Under the pieces are notes generated by a model, which was given only the letters and a program-made list of their open reading frames with translations, was not told where the DNA came from and did no database searches. This document shows positions 42,900-51,473 of a stretch of 55,956 bases of DNA, in pieces. Both the position numbers and the translations under genes were made by a program. This DNA is from Rhodospirillales bacterium (GTDB lineage Bacteria > Pseudomonadota > Alphaproteobacteria > Acetobacterales > Acetobacteraceae), in the NCBI GenBank assembly GCA_025352665.1, contig JANXSM010000049.1, forward strand, positions 1 to 55,956, in the 5' to 3' direction. Numbering within the stretch: the first letter of the stretch is position 1; each line of letters opens with the position of its first letter.

Positions 42900-44240
42900 A
42901 TGGCCATGGCGAACGAGCAGATCGCGGCGGGCGCGCAACACCGGATTGTCGTGGTGGGCGGAGGCGCTGCGGGGCTCGAGCTTGCGACCGCGCTGGGCAA
43001 CCGCTTCAAGGGCGGCAGGCGGGCGCAGGTCACCTTGGTGGAGAAAGCGCGCACCCATCTGTGGAAGCCGCTGCTGCATTCCGTGGCAGCCGGCAGCCTG
43101 GACCGCGCGCAGCACGAGCTGAACTATCTGGCGCAGGCGCATTGGCATCATTTCACCTATCGCTTCGGCGCGATGCGCGGGCTGGACCGGGCGCGCAAGA
43201 TGGTCCTGCTCGACGCCACGGTGGATGAGGAAGGCCGCGAGATCACGAAGCCCTCGGAACTGCCCTACGACACGCTGGTGATCGCGGTCGGCAGTGTCAC
43301 CAACGACTTCGGCACCCCTGGTGCTGCGGAATTCGCCGTGCCGCTGGAAACCGCAGCCCAGGCCTCACGCTTCAACCGCCGCCTCGTCAACGCCTGCCTG
43401 CGTGCCAACGCGCAGCAGGACCCGATCCGGCCGGGGCAGCTGCACATCGCCATCATCGGCGCCGGCGCCACCGGCACCGAGCTTGCAGCCGAACTGCACC
43501 GGACCATCCGCTCCGTGGTGGCCTACGGGCTCGACCGCATCGATCCGGCGCGCGACATCCGCATCGTGCTGGTCGAGGCCGCCCCGCGCATCCTGCCCGC
43601 CCTGCCCGACCGTATCTCGGCGACCACGGCGGGTCTTTTGCAAAAGATGGGGGTCGAGATCCGCACTGGAACCAAGGTCGCGGAGGTGCGCGCCGACGGT
43701 GTGGTACTGGAAGGCGGCGAGGTTATCCCCGCCGAACTCGTGGTGTGGTCGGCTGGTGTGAAGGCACCCGATTTCCTGCACGAGATCGCAGGCCTCGAGA
43801 CCAACCGCATCAACCAGCTGGTGGTGGAGCAAACCCTGCAGACCACGCGCGACCCCACCATCTTCGCCATCGGCGACTGCGCCGCCTGCCCGCGGCCCGG
43901 CTTTGCCGCCCCGGTGCCGCCGCGCGCCCAGGCGGCGCACCAGCAGGCAAGCCATATGCTGCGCCAGATCGAACGGGTGATGGACGCCAGGCCGCCGGAG
44001 CCGTTCGTCTACCGAGACTTCGGCTCCCTGGTCTCACTCGGCCGCTATTCCACCGTCGGCAGCCTGATGGGTTTCGTGGTCGGCAAAAGCCTGTTCATCG
44101 AAGGTTATTTCGCCAGACTGATGTATCGCAGCCTCTACAAGATGCACCAATCCGCCCTGCACGGCCACGGCCCGGTGTTCTGGCGAACGCTCGCGAGCCT
44201 GTTTTCACAGCGCGCCGATCCGGAAGTGAAGCTGCACTGA
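42900..44240 (+). CDS. Type II NADH dehydrogenase-like FAD oxidoreductase
   Basis: A 446-residue two-dinucleotide-binding flavoprotein. The FAD loop is HRIVVVGGGAAGLELATALG (about residues 14-33), and HLWKPLLHSVAAGSLD follows as in NDH-2. The NADH loop is HIAIIGAGATGTELAAELH (about 183-201), and the FAD-closing motif is TIFAIGDCAACP. The C-terminal region (about 385-446) is amphipathic (LMGFVVGKSLFIEGYFARLMYRSLYKMH), as expected for membrane association. NDH-2 moves electrons from NADH to quinone without proton pumping. It lies 58 bases after the binding-protein gene and ends within a long hairpin. Confidence 0.88.
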   Translation: MAMANEQIAAGAQHRIVVVGGGAAGLELATALGNRFKGGRRAQVTLVEKARTHLWKPLLHSVAAGSLDRAQHELNYLAQAHWHHFTYRFGAMRGLDRARKMVLLDATVDEEGREITKPSELPYDTLVIAVGSVTNDFGTPGAAEFAVPLETAAQASRFNRRLVNACLRANAQQDPIRPGQLHIAIIGAGATGTELAAELHRTIRSVVAYGLDRIDPARDIRIVLVEAAPRILPALPDRISATTAGLLQKMGVEIRTGTKVAEVRADGVVLEGGEVIPAELVVWSAGVKAPDFLHEIAGLETNRINQLVVEQTLQTTRDPTIFAIGDCAACPRPGFAAPVPPRAQAAHQQASHMLRQIERVMDARPPEPFVYRDFGSLVSLGRYSTVGSLMGFVVGKSLFIEGYFARLMYRSLYKMHQSALHGHGPVFWRTLASLFSQRADPEVKLH

Positions 44241-44291
44241 TACCAGCCCACCTTGATGCTGACTCTTCCAGCGTCAAGGTGGGCTGGTATC
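44239..44291 (+). terminator. Long hairpin at the NDH-2 gene stop
   Basis: GATACCAGCCCACCTTGA (44239-44256) and TCAAGGTGGGCTGGTATC (44274-44291) are perfect 18-base complements, extended inward by GCTG/CAGC after one mismatched base. The left arm includes the gene's stop codon. There is no U-run, so it may be a terminator or an mRNA 3'-end stabiliser. Confidence 0.65.
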
Positions 44292-44466
44292 GCGCGCCGG
44301 GCTGGCCGGCGGCGGCGCGCAGAATATAACTCATGCCAAATCGCCCGCGACAGGCCGCAGGGAGCAGCCGGTCCGAGAGCAAATGAAATTTATTGTGCGG
44401 ACGCGAAGAGTTGTTGGAAGTTTTCTAACGCGGCATTAATATTTTGCTGAACGAAGGAGATCCGCA

Positions 44467-44664
44467 ATGTCCGACACGTCCGGCGACCAGGCTGTCGCCA
44501 CGCTTGCCGCCGCCATCATCTCCATCCGTCGCGACGCCTCGGTGCCGGGTGTTCGCGATGCACTGCGCGACGCGCAATATTTACTGCAGCCTGCCCCTGC
44601 CTCGCCCGATTACAAAAGCTGGAAGGCCTCGTTCCTGCCCGAGGACATCAAGCGGCCGGGCTGA
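44467..44664 (+). CDS. Hypothetical protein, 65 residues
   Basis: A 65-residue frame with a strong ribosome-binding site (GAAGGAGA, 6 bases before the ATG). The product, starting MSDTSGDQAVATLAAAIISIRRDASVPGVRDALRD, has a helical first half and ends SPDYKSWKASFLPEDIKRPG. No membrane segment or signal peptide is evident. It stands alone; the upstream ~170 bases are AT-rich near the start and could hold a promoter. Its last 17 bases overlap the convergent FAD protein gene. I do not recognise the family. Confidence 0.65.
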   Translation: MSDTSGDQAVATLAAAIISIRRDASVPGVRDALRDAQYLLQPAPASPDYKSWKASFLPEDIKRPG

Positions 44665-46294
44665 CCAGATCGAGCGCCACCGCTTCCGCAACCTTGATCC
44701 CATCCACGCCGGCGGACAGAATTCCGCCGGCATACCCCGCACCCTCCCCGGCGGGATAGAGCCCCTTGGTATTGAGGCTCTGAAAATCGGCACCGCGGGT
44801 GGTCCGCACAGGTGCTGAGGTGCGAGTCTCCACGGCGGTCATCACGGCATCGTCCATCGCATAGCCTTCGATCTGCCGCGCGAATGCGGGCAACGCCTCG
44901 CGGATCGCGGCGACCGCGAAATCCGGCAGGCACAATGACAGGTCGGTTGGTTTCACCCCGGGGCGATACGAAGGCGTCACGCTGCCGATCGCCGTGCTGG
45001 GGCGGCCTGCCAGGAAATCTCCCACCAGTTGCACCGGTGCGGCATAGGTGCCGCCTCCGGCCGCGAACGCCCGCTCTTCCCAATGCCGCTGGAAGGCGAC
45101 GCCGGCCATCACACCGCCGGGGAAATCATCCGGTGCGATCCCCACCACCAGCCCCGAGTTCGCATTGCGCTCGTTGCGCGAATACTGGCTCATCCCGTTG
45201 GTGACGACGCGGCCAAGTTCGGAAGTTGCCGCCACCACCGTGCCGCCCGGGCACATACAGAAACTGTAGACTGTGCGGCCTTGTTCGGCGCCGGTGCCGA
45301 CGCAGTGATGCACCAGCTTGTATTCGGCTGCCCCCAGCTTCGGGTTACCGGCGAAATCGCCCCATCGGTTGCGGTCGATCAGCGATTGCGGGTGCTCAAT
45401 GCGCACACCGATCGAGAACGGCTTGGCCTCCACATGCACACCCTGGCGTTCCAGCATCGCGAATGTGTCCCGCGCGCTGTGGCCGATGGCGAGCACCACA
45501 TGGTCGGCCGCGATCGTCTCGCCGCTCGCCAGCACCACGCCTTGCATTTGCCCGGCTCCAAGCTCATCTCGCTCGATCAGCAGGTCGACCACCTCGGCGC
45601 CGAAGCGGTATTCGCCCCCCAGCCCCTCGATCGTCGCCCGCAGTCGCTCCACCATCGTGACCAGGCGGAACGTGCCGATATGCGGGTGTGCTGCGGTCAG
45701 GATCTCCTCCGGCGCTCCGGCGCGGACGAATTCCTCCAACACTTTGCGGCCAAGATGATCCGGGTCCTTGATCTGGCTCCACAGCTTGCCGTCGCTGAAC
45801 GTGCCGGCGCCGCCCTCGCCGAACTGCACGTTGCTGGCAGGGTCCAGCACGCCGCGCCGCCACAGGGCCCAGGTGTCCTGAGTGCGTTCGCGCACCACGC
45901 GGCCGCGCTCCAGGATCAGCGGGCGGAACCCCATCTGCGCCAGCAGCAGCCCCGCAAACAGGCCGCAAGGCCCGGTGCCGATCACCACGGGCCGATGGGC
46001 GAGATGGTCGGGCGCCTGGGCCACGAAGCGATAGGCGATGTCAGGCGCCGGCCGCACGCCTGGCCGCGCCGCCAGCCGGGCGGTGGACGCCGCATCCGAC
46101 AGCGTCACGTCCACGCTATAGGTGAAGCGGATGGCACTTCGCTTGCGCGCGTCCACGGCGCGGCGAAACACGCGCATGTCGGCGAGCAGTCCGGCGTCCG
46201 CACCAAGCCGCTCGCACACGGCCGCCCGCAAGGCCGCCTCGTCGTGGTCGAGCGGAAGCCGTATCTCTGTCAGACGAAGCATGGGCTGGGGCAT
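44648..46294 (-). CDS. FAD-dependent dehydrogenase (COG2509-type)
   Basis: A 548-residue flavoprotein of the uncharacterised FAD-dependent dehydrogenase group. The N-terminal ~95 residues form a small alpha/beta domain (RLTEIRLPLDHDEAALRAAV...). The FAD loop is RPVVIGTGPCGLFAGLLLAQMG (about residues 99-120), then VQFGEGGAGTFSDGKLWSQIKD, VLAIGHSARDTFAML, YSFCMCPGGTVVAATSE and the C-terminal GLYPAGEGAGYAGGILSAGVDGIKVAEA. No substrate is established for the family. The ATG at 46294 was preferred to a TTG at 46309; 46282 is also possible. It is divergent from the LysR gene by ~50 bases, which may control it. Confidence 0.85.
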   Translation of the reverse strand: MPQPMLRLTEIRLPLDHDEAALRAAVCERLGADAGLLADMRVFRRAVDARKRSAIRFTYSVDVTLSDAASTARLAARPGVRPAPDIAYRFVAQAPDHLAHRPVVIGTGPCGLFAGLLLAQMGFRPLILERGRVVRERTQDTWALWRRGVLDPASNVQFGEGGAGTFSDGKLWSQIKDPDHLGRKVLEEFVRAGAPEEILTAAHPHIGTFRLVTMVERLRATIEGLGGEYRFGAEVVDLLIERDELGAGQMQGVVLASGETIAADHVVLAIGHSARDTFAMLERQGVHVEAKPFSIGVRIEHPQSLIDRNRWGDFAGNPKLGAAEYKLVHHCVGTGAEQGRTVYSFCMCPGGTVVAATSELGRVVTNGMSQYSRNERNANSGLVVGIAPDDFPGGVMAGVAFQRHWEERAFAAGGGTYAAPVQLVGDFLAGRPSTAIGSVTPSYRPGVKPTDLSLCLPDFAVAAIREALPAFARQIEGYAMDDAVMTAVETRTSAPVRTTRGADFQSLNTKGLYPAGEGAGYAGGILSAGVDGIKVAEAVALDLVSPAA

Positions 46295-46347
46295 GGCACC
46301 GGTGTACAACGCCGCGTCGCCTCCGCAAACCCATAGGAAAGCAACGT

Positions 46348-47265
46348 ATGGATCTGCTGGCGGCCTTCCGCGTCTTCATCCGCATCTCCGAGACCGGCAG
46401 CTTTTCGGCCGTGGCGCGCGAGGCCGGCACCACCCAGCCCGCCGTCTCCCGCCAGATCGCGGCCCTGGAAGACCATCTGTCCGCCCGCCTGCTCCAGCGC
46501 AGCACCCGCGGCCTGACGCTGACGGAGGACGGCCGCGAACTGCTGCCGCACGCAAGGCTGGTGGTGGAGGCGGTCGAGGAGAGCGAGGCAGCCGTCGGCC
46601 GCGGCCGCGCCGCACCCGCAGGCCTGGTGCACCTCGGCTGTCCGGGCGTGTTCGGCAGGCTCTATGTCGCCCCCCGCCTGCCGCGCCTGTTGGAACGCTA
46701 TCCGCAGATGTCGATCGATCTCGCGATGTCCGACTCGGTGGTGGACATGGTCCAGGAAGGTCTCGACCTGTCGATCCGCGTGGGCGACGTGTCGGACCCG
46801 ACGCTGATCACAAGGCGCATCGGCGTAACCTCGGCTATTCCCGTGGCCAGCCATGAATATCTGTCCCGCCATCCCGAGCCGCAGCACCCGAGCGAGCTCT
46901 CCCACCACGAGTGCATCCTGTTCAACCGGCTGCCCAACGCCGACCAATGGCATTTCGTCGGCGCCGAGGGCCCGATGACGGTGCGCGTGTCCGGCCGCAT
47001 GCGCACCAACGACATCGAGGCGGTGGTGGAGGCGGCCCTCGGCGGCCTCGGCGTTGCGATGGTGCCAACCTGGATGCTGCGCGATTCCGCCACCCGTCAC
47101 CGCCTCCGCCCGATCCTGACCAGTTGGCAACCCCGCCGGCGGCCGATCTTCGTCGTTTACCCCTCACGCCGCTTCCTGGCGCCGCGCACCCGCGCCGTGA
47201 TCGACTTCCTGGTCGAGGAGTTCCATGTTGATCCCATCGTCTCGCCCGGAGGCGAGACGAGCTGA
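46348..47265 (+). CDS. LysR family transcriptional regulator
   Basis: A 305-residue LysR-type regulator. The winged helix-turn-helix (about residues 1-60) reads LLAAFRVFIRISETGSFSAVAREAGTTQPAVSRQIAALEDHL. The effector-binding domain (about 90-295) includes GLVHLGCPGVFGRLYVAPRLPRLLERYP and AALGGLGVAMVPTWMLRD, typical of the CrgA/DmlR-like branch. The start is 54 bases from the divergent FAD protein gene, the usual layout for a LysR protein and its target. The C-terminal residues SPGGETS are encoded by the first unit of a tandem hairpin repeat, so the repeat has probably replaced the original gene end. Confidence 0.9.
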   Translation: MDLLAAFRVFIRISETGSFSAVAREAGTTQPAVSRQIAALEDHLSARLLQRSTRGLTLTEDGRELLPHARLVVEAVEESEAAVGRGRAAPAGLVHLGCPGVFGRLYVAPRLPRLLERYPQMSIDLAMSDSVVDMVQEGLDLSIRVGDVSDPTLITRRIGVTSAIPVASHEYLSRHPEPQHPSELSHHECILFNRLPNADQWHFVGAEGPMTVRVSGRMRTNDIEAVVEAALGGLGVAMVPTWMLRDSATRHRLRPILTSWQPRRRPIFVVYPSRRFLAPRTRAVIDFLVEEFHVDPIVSPGGETS

Positions 47266-47339
47266 TGCATGACCCCTCGCCCATAGGCGAGACGAGCTGA
47301 TGCACGACCTCTCGCCCGCAGGCGAGACGAGCTGATCAA
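47241..47339. repeat. Three tandem 35-bp hairpin repeats at the LysR gene end
   Basis: Units begin at 47241, 47276 and 47311, an exact 35-bp period. Each starts with the hairpin CTCGCC-nnnn-GGCGAG (loop variants CGGA, CATA, CGCA) and continues GACGAGCTGAT; the first two continue with GCA(T/C)GACC. Loop changes do not disturb the stems, which suggests the hairpin matters. The first unit encodes the last residues and the stop of the LysR gene; the third ends about 20 bases before the next gene. Confidence 0.9.
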
Positions 47340-47358
47340 CCTTTGAAGGCTTCCGATC

Positions 47359-48366
47359 ATGAAGCTCCTCGTTCTCGGCGGCACAGCGTGGCTGGGCCGC
47401 GCCATCGTCGAGGCAGCGCTCGCCGGCGCCCATGAGGTGACCTGCCTCGCCCGCGCCCGCTCCGGCCCTGCGGCAAGCGGCGTCACCTTCGTTTCAGCGG
47501 ACCGCGACACGCCGGACGCCTATACAGCAATCGCCGGCCAACACTGGGACGCGGTGATCGACCTGGCCCGCCAACCCGGCCATGTCCGCCAGGCGACGGC
47601 AGCGCTCTCAGCCCGCGCCGACCGCTACGTGTTCATCTCCTCGGTCAGCGTCTACGCCGACCAAGCCACCCCCGGCCAGGACGAGCAAGCCCCCCGCCTC
47701 GAAGCCCTCGCACGGGACGCGATGGCCGGTGCCGAGGACTACGGCGCCGCCAAGGTCGCCTGCGAGGACCATGTCCTGGCAGCATTCGGCCCCGCCCGTG
47801 CCCTGGTGCTGCGGCCAGGGCTGATCGCCGGCCCAGGCGATCCCTCCGACCGTACCGGCTACTGGCCCTGGCGGTTTGCCCACCCCGCGGCCAACGACGG
47901 CCGCGTGCTGGTGCCTGATGCCCCAGAGCTGCCCACCCAGATGATCGACGTGCGCGACTTCGCCGGCTGGATCGCGACCAGCGTGGAGCGTCGCCTGTCC
48001 GGCGTGTTCGATGCCGTGGGCAGCCGGTGCAGCCTGCCGGATCACCTGGCCCTGGCCCGCGCGGTCGCCGGCCACACCGGCCCGGTCATACCCCGGTCGC
48101 CGGACTGGCTCACAACCCGCGGGGTCGCCCATTGGTCCGGGCCAAACTCCCTGCCGCTGTGGCTGGCGCTGCCGAAATTCGCGGGCTTCATGGCGCGGCC
48201 TGCCACAGCCGCCCGCGCCGAGGGCCTGAAGCTGCGCCCACTCGAGGCCACGCTGGCCGACACGCTCGCCTGGGAACTGGCACAGCCCGCCGGACGAACC
48301 CGGCAGGCCGGGCTGCCCGACACGTTCGAGCTAGGTTTGCTGGACGAAATTCGCGGCCCTGCCTGA
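47359..48366 (+). CDS. NAD-dependent epimerase/dehydratase-like protein
   Basis: A 335-residue extended-SDR protein. The cofactor loop is LVLGGTAWLGRAIVEAALA (about residues 4-22). The catalytic region is visible as FISSVSVYAD and the Tyr/Lys pair in DYGAAKVACED (about residues 127-131). The C-terminal half (MIDVRDFAGWIATSVERRLSGVFDAVG) resembles the nucleoside-diphosphate-sugar epimerase/reductase branch. The substrate is unknown, and no sugar-nucleotide genes are close. It follows the tandem repeat by about 20 bases. A pyrimidine-rich upstream region gives no clear ribosome-binding site beyond TTGAAGG. Confidence 0.82.
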   Translation: MKLLVLGGTAWLGRAIVEAALAGAHEVTCLARARSGPAASGVTFVSADRDTPDAYTAIAGQHWDAVIDLARQPGHVRQATAALSARADRYVFISSVSVYADQATPGQDEQAPRLEALARDAMAGAEDYGAAKVACEDHVLAAFGPARALVLRPGLIAGPGDPSDRTGYWPWRFAHPAANDGRVLVPDAPELPTQMIDVRDFAGWIATSVERRLSGVFDAVGSRCSLPDHLALARAVAGHTGPVIPRSPDWLTTRGVAHWSGPNSLPLWLALPKFAGFMARPATAARAEGLKLRPLEATLADTLAWELAQPAGRTRQAGLPDTFELGLLDEIRGPA

Positions 48367-48439
48367 GCCCGTAAGGCCCAGCGCCAGGTCGACATAGGTT
48401 TACTTGCATATATGTTCCCGAAACCGCGATAACACCGCG

Positions 48440-49147
48440 ATGAACATGCTGGTCCCAAGGTATGACCCGCTCGACGGCGACCCTTCGCGGGGCGGTCAGC
48501 GGCTGCGGCTGTCGATCGATGTGGTGCACGACCTAGTATGCCCCTGGTGTTTCCTGGGCCTTCGCCGCCTGATGCGCACCTTGACCAACCGCCCAGACAT
48601 CGGCTTCGACCTAGTCTGGCGCCCCTTCCTGCTGAACCCCGACATGCCCCGCGCCGGCATGGCGCGGGCCGACTATGTGATGCGAAAATTCGGCGGCGAG
48701 GAACGCGCCCGCCGCCTGTACGGCTCGATCTCCGAAATCGGCCGCGCCGAGGGACTGGCCTTCCGCTTCGACCGCATCCGCCGCACCCCCTCCTCGATCG
48801 ACGCGCACCGCTTGGTCCGCTTCGGCGCCGGCATGGGTCGCGGCGCGGCGCTGGTGGAAGCCCTGTTCTCCGCCCATTTCACCGAGGGGCGCGACATCGG
48901 TGACCACCAGGTGCTGGCCACCATCGCCGGCGAATGCGGGCTCGACCCCTCCTCCGCCGCCGCCTTCCTGCACAGCGACGCGGAGGCCGACATCATCCAC
49001 GCCGAGAATCTGCGCGCCCACCGCCTCGGCATCAACGGCGTTCCCTGCTTCGTTATCGCCGGCCGCCACGCCATCGCCGGCGCCCAGGAGCCGGAGGTGA
49101 TCGAACGCCTGCTCGACGTCGCCATCGTCGAGGGCGAGGAGGGCTGA
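48440..49147 (+). CDS. DsbA family (FrnE-like) thiol oxidoreductase
   Basis: A 235-residue thioredoxin-fold protein of the DsbA/FrnE family. The redox motif CPWC is in DVVHDLVCPWCFLGLRRL (about residue 36). The inserted helical domain includes WRPFLLNPDMPRAGM and SSIDAHRLVRFGAG, and the fold closes with the cis-Pro loop GVPCFVIAGRHAIAGAQEPEVI (about residues 200-220). There is no signal peptide, so a cytoplasmic disulfide or glutathione-linked isomerase/transferase is more likely than periplasmic disulfide formation. The chosen ATG at 48440 follows an AT-rich stretch; an earlier in-frame start at 48404 exists. Confidence 0.86.
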   Translation: MNMLVPRYDPLDGDPSRGGQRLRLSIDVVHDLVCPWCFLGLRRLMRTLTNRPDIGFDLVWRPFLLNPDMPRAGMARADYVMRKFGGEERARRLYGSISEIGRAEGLAFRFDRIRRTPSSIDAHRLVRFGAGMGRGAALVEALFSAHFTEGRDIGDHQVLATIAGECGLDPSSAAAFLHSDAEADIIHAENLRAHRLGINGVPCFVIAGRHAIAGAQEPEVIERLLDVAIVEGEEG

Positions 49148-49190
49148 CCGGCCCGCCGGCGGCAAGACCCACCCCGGAGCACGCGAACGT

Positions 49191-49398
49191 ATGACTACCA
49201 TCCTGGTAGCCGCCGGCCATTCCAGCAGCGGGCTTGTGCTGTAGGCGGGCGACACGCTGAGCGTGACCAGCGGCGGATCGGTCACCGGCACCGTGTTGAA
49301 TGGCGGGACGCTGACGGTGTCGTCGGGCGGGACAGCGACCGGCAAAGTGATCAGCAGCGGGGGTGTGGAACTCGTTTCCAGCGGGGCAGTCGACACCG
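49191..49398 (+). pseudogene. AIDA-like autotransporter passenger fragment
   Basis: The frame from the ATG at 49191 reads MTTILVAAGHSSSGLVL, then a TAG stop (49242-49244), then GDTLSVTSGGSVTGTVLNGG and LTVSSGGTATGKVISSGGVE in the same frame. This Gly/Ser/Thr pattern is the start of an AIDA-type repeat passenger domain of an adhesin. It is cut off near 49398 where an unrelated gene fragment in the opposite orientation begins. Both the stop and the truncation make it non-functional. Confidence 0.7.
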
Positions 49399-49839
49399 CC
49401 ACAATTTTCGGCCGCTCGGCGATCGCCGCCAGGATGGCGCGGGTCCAGTCCCCATCGGCAGGAGTTGGCGCGGTTCTCAGAACTGCGCCGGTTGTGGCCG
49501 CGGTGCGCTGCCAGGGCAGCACGTTGCTGGGAAATTCCGCGTCGATCACCAGGATGGCATCGCCCGCGCGCAACTGCGGCTCGATCGCCCGGGCCGCGGT
49601 GCTGAGGCCGTAGCTCGCCGCGGGGATAACCGTATAGCCATCCGCGTCGCCTCCGAACCGCTCGGCGGCAAGCCCGCGGATGCGGTCGGCGTCGGCAAAG
49701 AAATCCTCAGCGCCGCGGCCCGGGCGATCGAGCTGTTCAGTTGCGGCGCGTTGGACGCACAGTTGAGGTAACAAACCCCCGCCGGGATCGAGAACCGATG
49801 CCGCTGCGACGGGATCGGCCCCACGATTTCATCCGTCAT
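49399..49839 (-). pseudogene. Class V aminotransferase N-terminal fragment, frameshifted
   Basis: On the minus strand the ATG at 49839 overlaps the glpD stop (ATGA) and reads MTDEIVGPIPSQRHRFSIPAGVCYLNCASNAPQL. The match then shifts frame near 49735-49750 and continues as DFFADADRIRGLAAERFGGDADGYTVIPAASYGLSTAARAI, LVIDAEFPSNVLPWQ and PKIVAVS. This is the N-terminal third of a cysteine-desulfurase-like PLP enzyme; the PLP lysine region is missing. The break at about 49399 abuts the autotransporter fragment. It was probably once the second gene of a glpD operon. Confidence 0.75.
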
Positions 49840-51320
49840 GCCATGGCTCTATCGATGGCGGCGATCTGCGGCGGCGTGAGCCGCAGACCCAGTTTGGTAC
49901 GACGCCACACCACGTCCTCGGCCCGGCTGGCCCATTCGTAGGCGGCCAAGTAGCGCAGCTCGGCGTCGGTCAAGTCTGCCCCGTGGCACTCCCCGAGATC
50001 TGCCACGCAGGTGGCACCGTCCAGCAGCAGCCAGGCCTTGGTGCCATAGGCGCGCGCCAGCCGCGTGGCGGTGGCGGGCGCCAGCCACGGGTGGTCCGCT
50101 TGCAGGCGTGCCACCAGGGCGACAAATCCTTCGCGCGGAAAATCGCCGCCAGGCAACGCCGCGCCCGCGGTCCAACCGGCTGCAAGGCCGTGCGGTTTGG
50201 GCAGATGCGGGGCCAGCCGTTCGAGCGCCGCTTCGGCAAGCCTGCGATAGGTCGTGATCTTGCCGCCGAACACGCTCAGCGCGGTGGCCTCCCCCTCCGG
50301 CGCATCCAGCGTCAGCACATAGTCGCGCGTGGCCTCCTGGGCCGCACTGGCGCCGTCGTCATACAGAGGCCGCACGCCGGAATAGGTCCACACCACCTGC
50401 TCGCGCGTCACCGGCACCCGGAAATATTCGCTTGCGCCGGCACAGAGATAGGCGATCTCACCCTCGCTCGCATGCACATCGGCGGGGTCACCTTGGTAGT
50501 CCTGGTCGGTGGTGCCGATCAGCGTGAAGTCCCGCTCATAGGGAATGGCAAAAAAGATGCGGTTGTCAGCATTCTGGAAGATGTAGCAGCGGTCGTGCGA
50601 ATACAGCCGCGGCACCACGATATGGCTGCCCTGGACCATGCGCACCTTCGCATTCGTGTTAGCTCGCAACACCTGACCCAACACCCGCGCCACCCAGGGC
50701 CCGGCGGCGTTCACCAGCGCTCGCGCATGCACATGGCTCTCAAAGCCGTCCTCCGCCTGCAGCACCAGATGCCACAGCCCCGCTTCCCGGCTCGCTGAAA
50801 CGCAGCGGGTGCGCGGCGCGATCACCGCACCCCGGTCGGCGGCATCACGCGCATTCAGCACCACCAACCGGCTGTCCTCTACCCAGCAGTCGGAATATTC
50901 GAACCCCTTGGTGAACTCAGGCTTCAGCACGCCGTCATCGAGCCTGCGGGTGATGGTGGCGGGCAGCAGCTTGCGGCCGCCGATATGGTCGTAAAGGAAC
51001 AGCCCAAGCCGCAGCAGCCAGGCCGGACGCAGGCCGCGGTGATGCGGCAGCACGAAGCGCAGCGGCCAGATGATATGCGGTGCGATGCCCCACAGCACCT
51101 CGCGCTCCTGCAGCGCCTCGCGCACCAGGCGGAACTCGAAGTGCTCCAGGTAGCGCAGCCCGCCATGCACCAGCTTGGTGGAGGCCGAGGACGTGCCGGA
51201 ACCGAGATCGCCCTGCTCGCACAACGCCACGCTCCAGCCGCGGCCGACCGCATCGCGCGCAATGCCGCACCCGTTGATCCCGCCGCCGATCACGGCGATG
51301 TCGAAAACCTGCTCGTTCAT
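49836..51320 (-). CDS. glpD: Glycerol-3-phosphate dehydrogenase (aerobic, FAD)
   Basis: A 494-residue flavoenzyme that oxidises glycerol-3-phosphate to dihydroxyacetone phosphate and passes electrons to quinone. The FAD loop FDIAVIGGGINGCGIARDAVGRG is at the N-terminus, followed by GDLGSGTSSASTKLVHGGLRYLE. IGTTDQDYQGDP, WTYSGVRPLYDDG and FGGKITTYRRLAE are family signatures. Length matches E. coli GlpD (501). The start is the ATG of MNEQVFD, although its ribosome-binding site is weak; an earlier in-frame Met (about 51390) is possible. No glpK, glpF or glpR is nearby. It is divergent from fabD. Confidence 0.94.
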   Translation of the reverse strand: MNEQVFDIAVIGGGINGCGIARDAVGRGWSVALCEQGDLGSGTSSASTKLVHGGLRYLEHFEFRLVREALQEREVLWGIAPHIIWPLRFVLPHHRGLRPAWLLRLGLFLYDHIGGRKLLPATITRRLDDGVLKPEFTKGFEYSDCWVEDSRLVVLNARDAADRGAVIAPRTRCVSASREAGLWHLVLQAEDGFESHVHARALVNAAGPWVARVLGQVLRANTNAKVRMVQGSHIVVPRLYSHDRCYIFQNADNRIFFAIPYERDFTLIGTTDQDYQGDPADVHASEGEIAYLCAGASEYFRVPVTREQVVWTYSGVRPLYDDGASAAQEATRDYVLTLDAPEGEATALSVFGGKITTYRRLAEAALERLAPHLPKPHGLAAGWTAGAALPGGDFPREGFVALVARLQADHPWLAPATATRLARAYGTKAWLLLDGATCVADLGECHGADLTDAELRYLAAYEWASRAEDVVWRRTKLGLRLTPPQIAAIDRAMA

Positions 51321-51473
51321 CCAAGGCACCCCCGGCGCCACCTCCGGCGGCAGCGCCAGATAATGCCGATTGCGGCGCAAACCCCCAAACATCGCCCTCG
51401 ACATTGCCTCACACATTGACAGAATTGCGGCAGGGCTCGATACCGCCGCCCTCTTGTAACGGAAACCAGCGCC

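Noticed and set aside
47241-47339. CRISPR array
   Set aside because: Only three units with a 35-bp period and no unique spacers of repeat-like length, and no cas genes; it is a tandem hairpin repeat.
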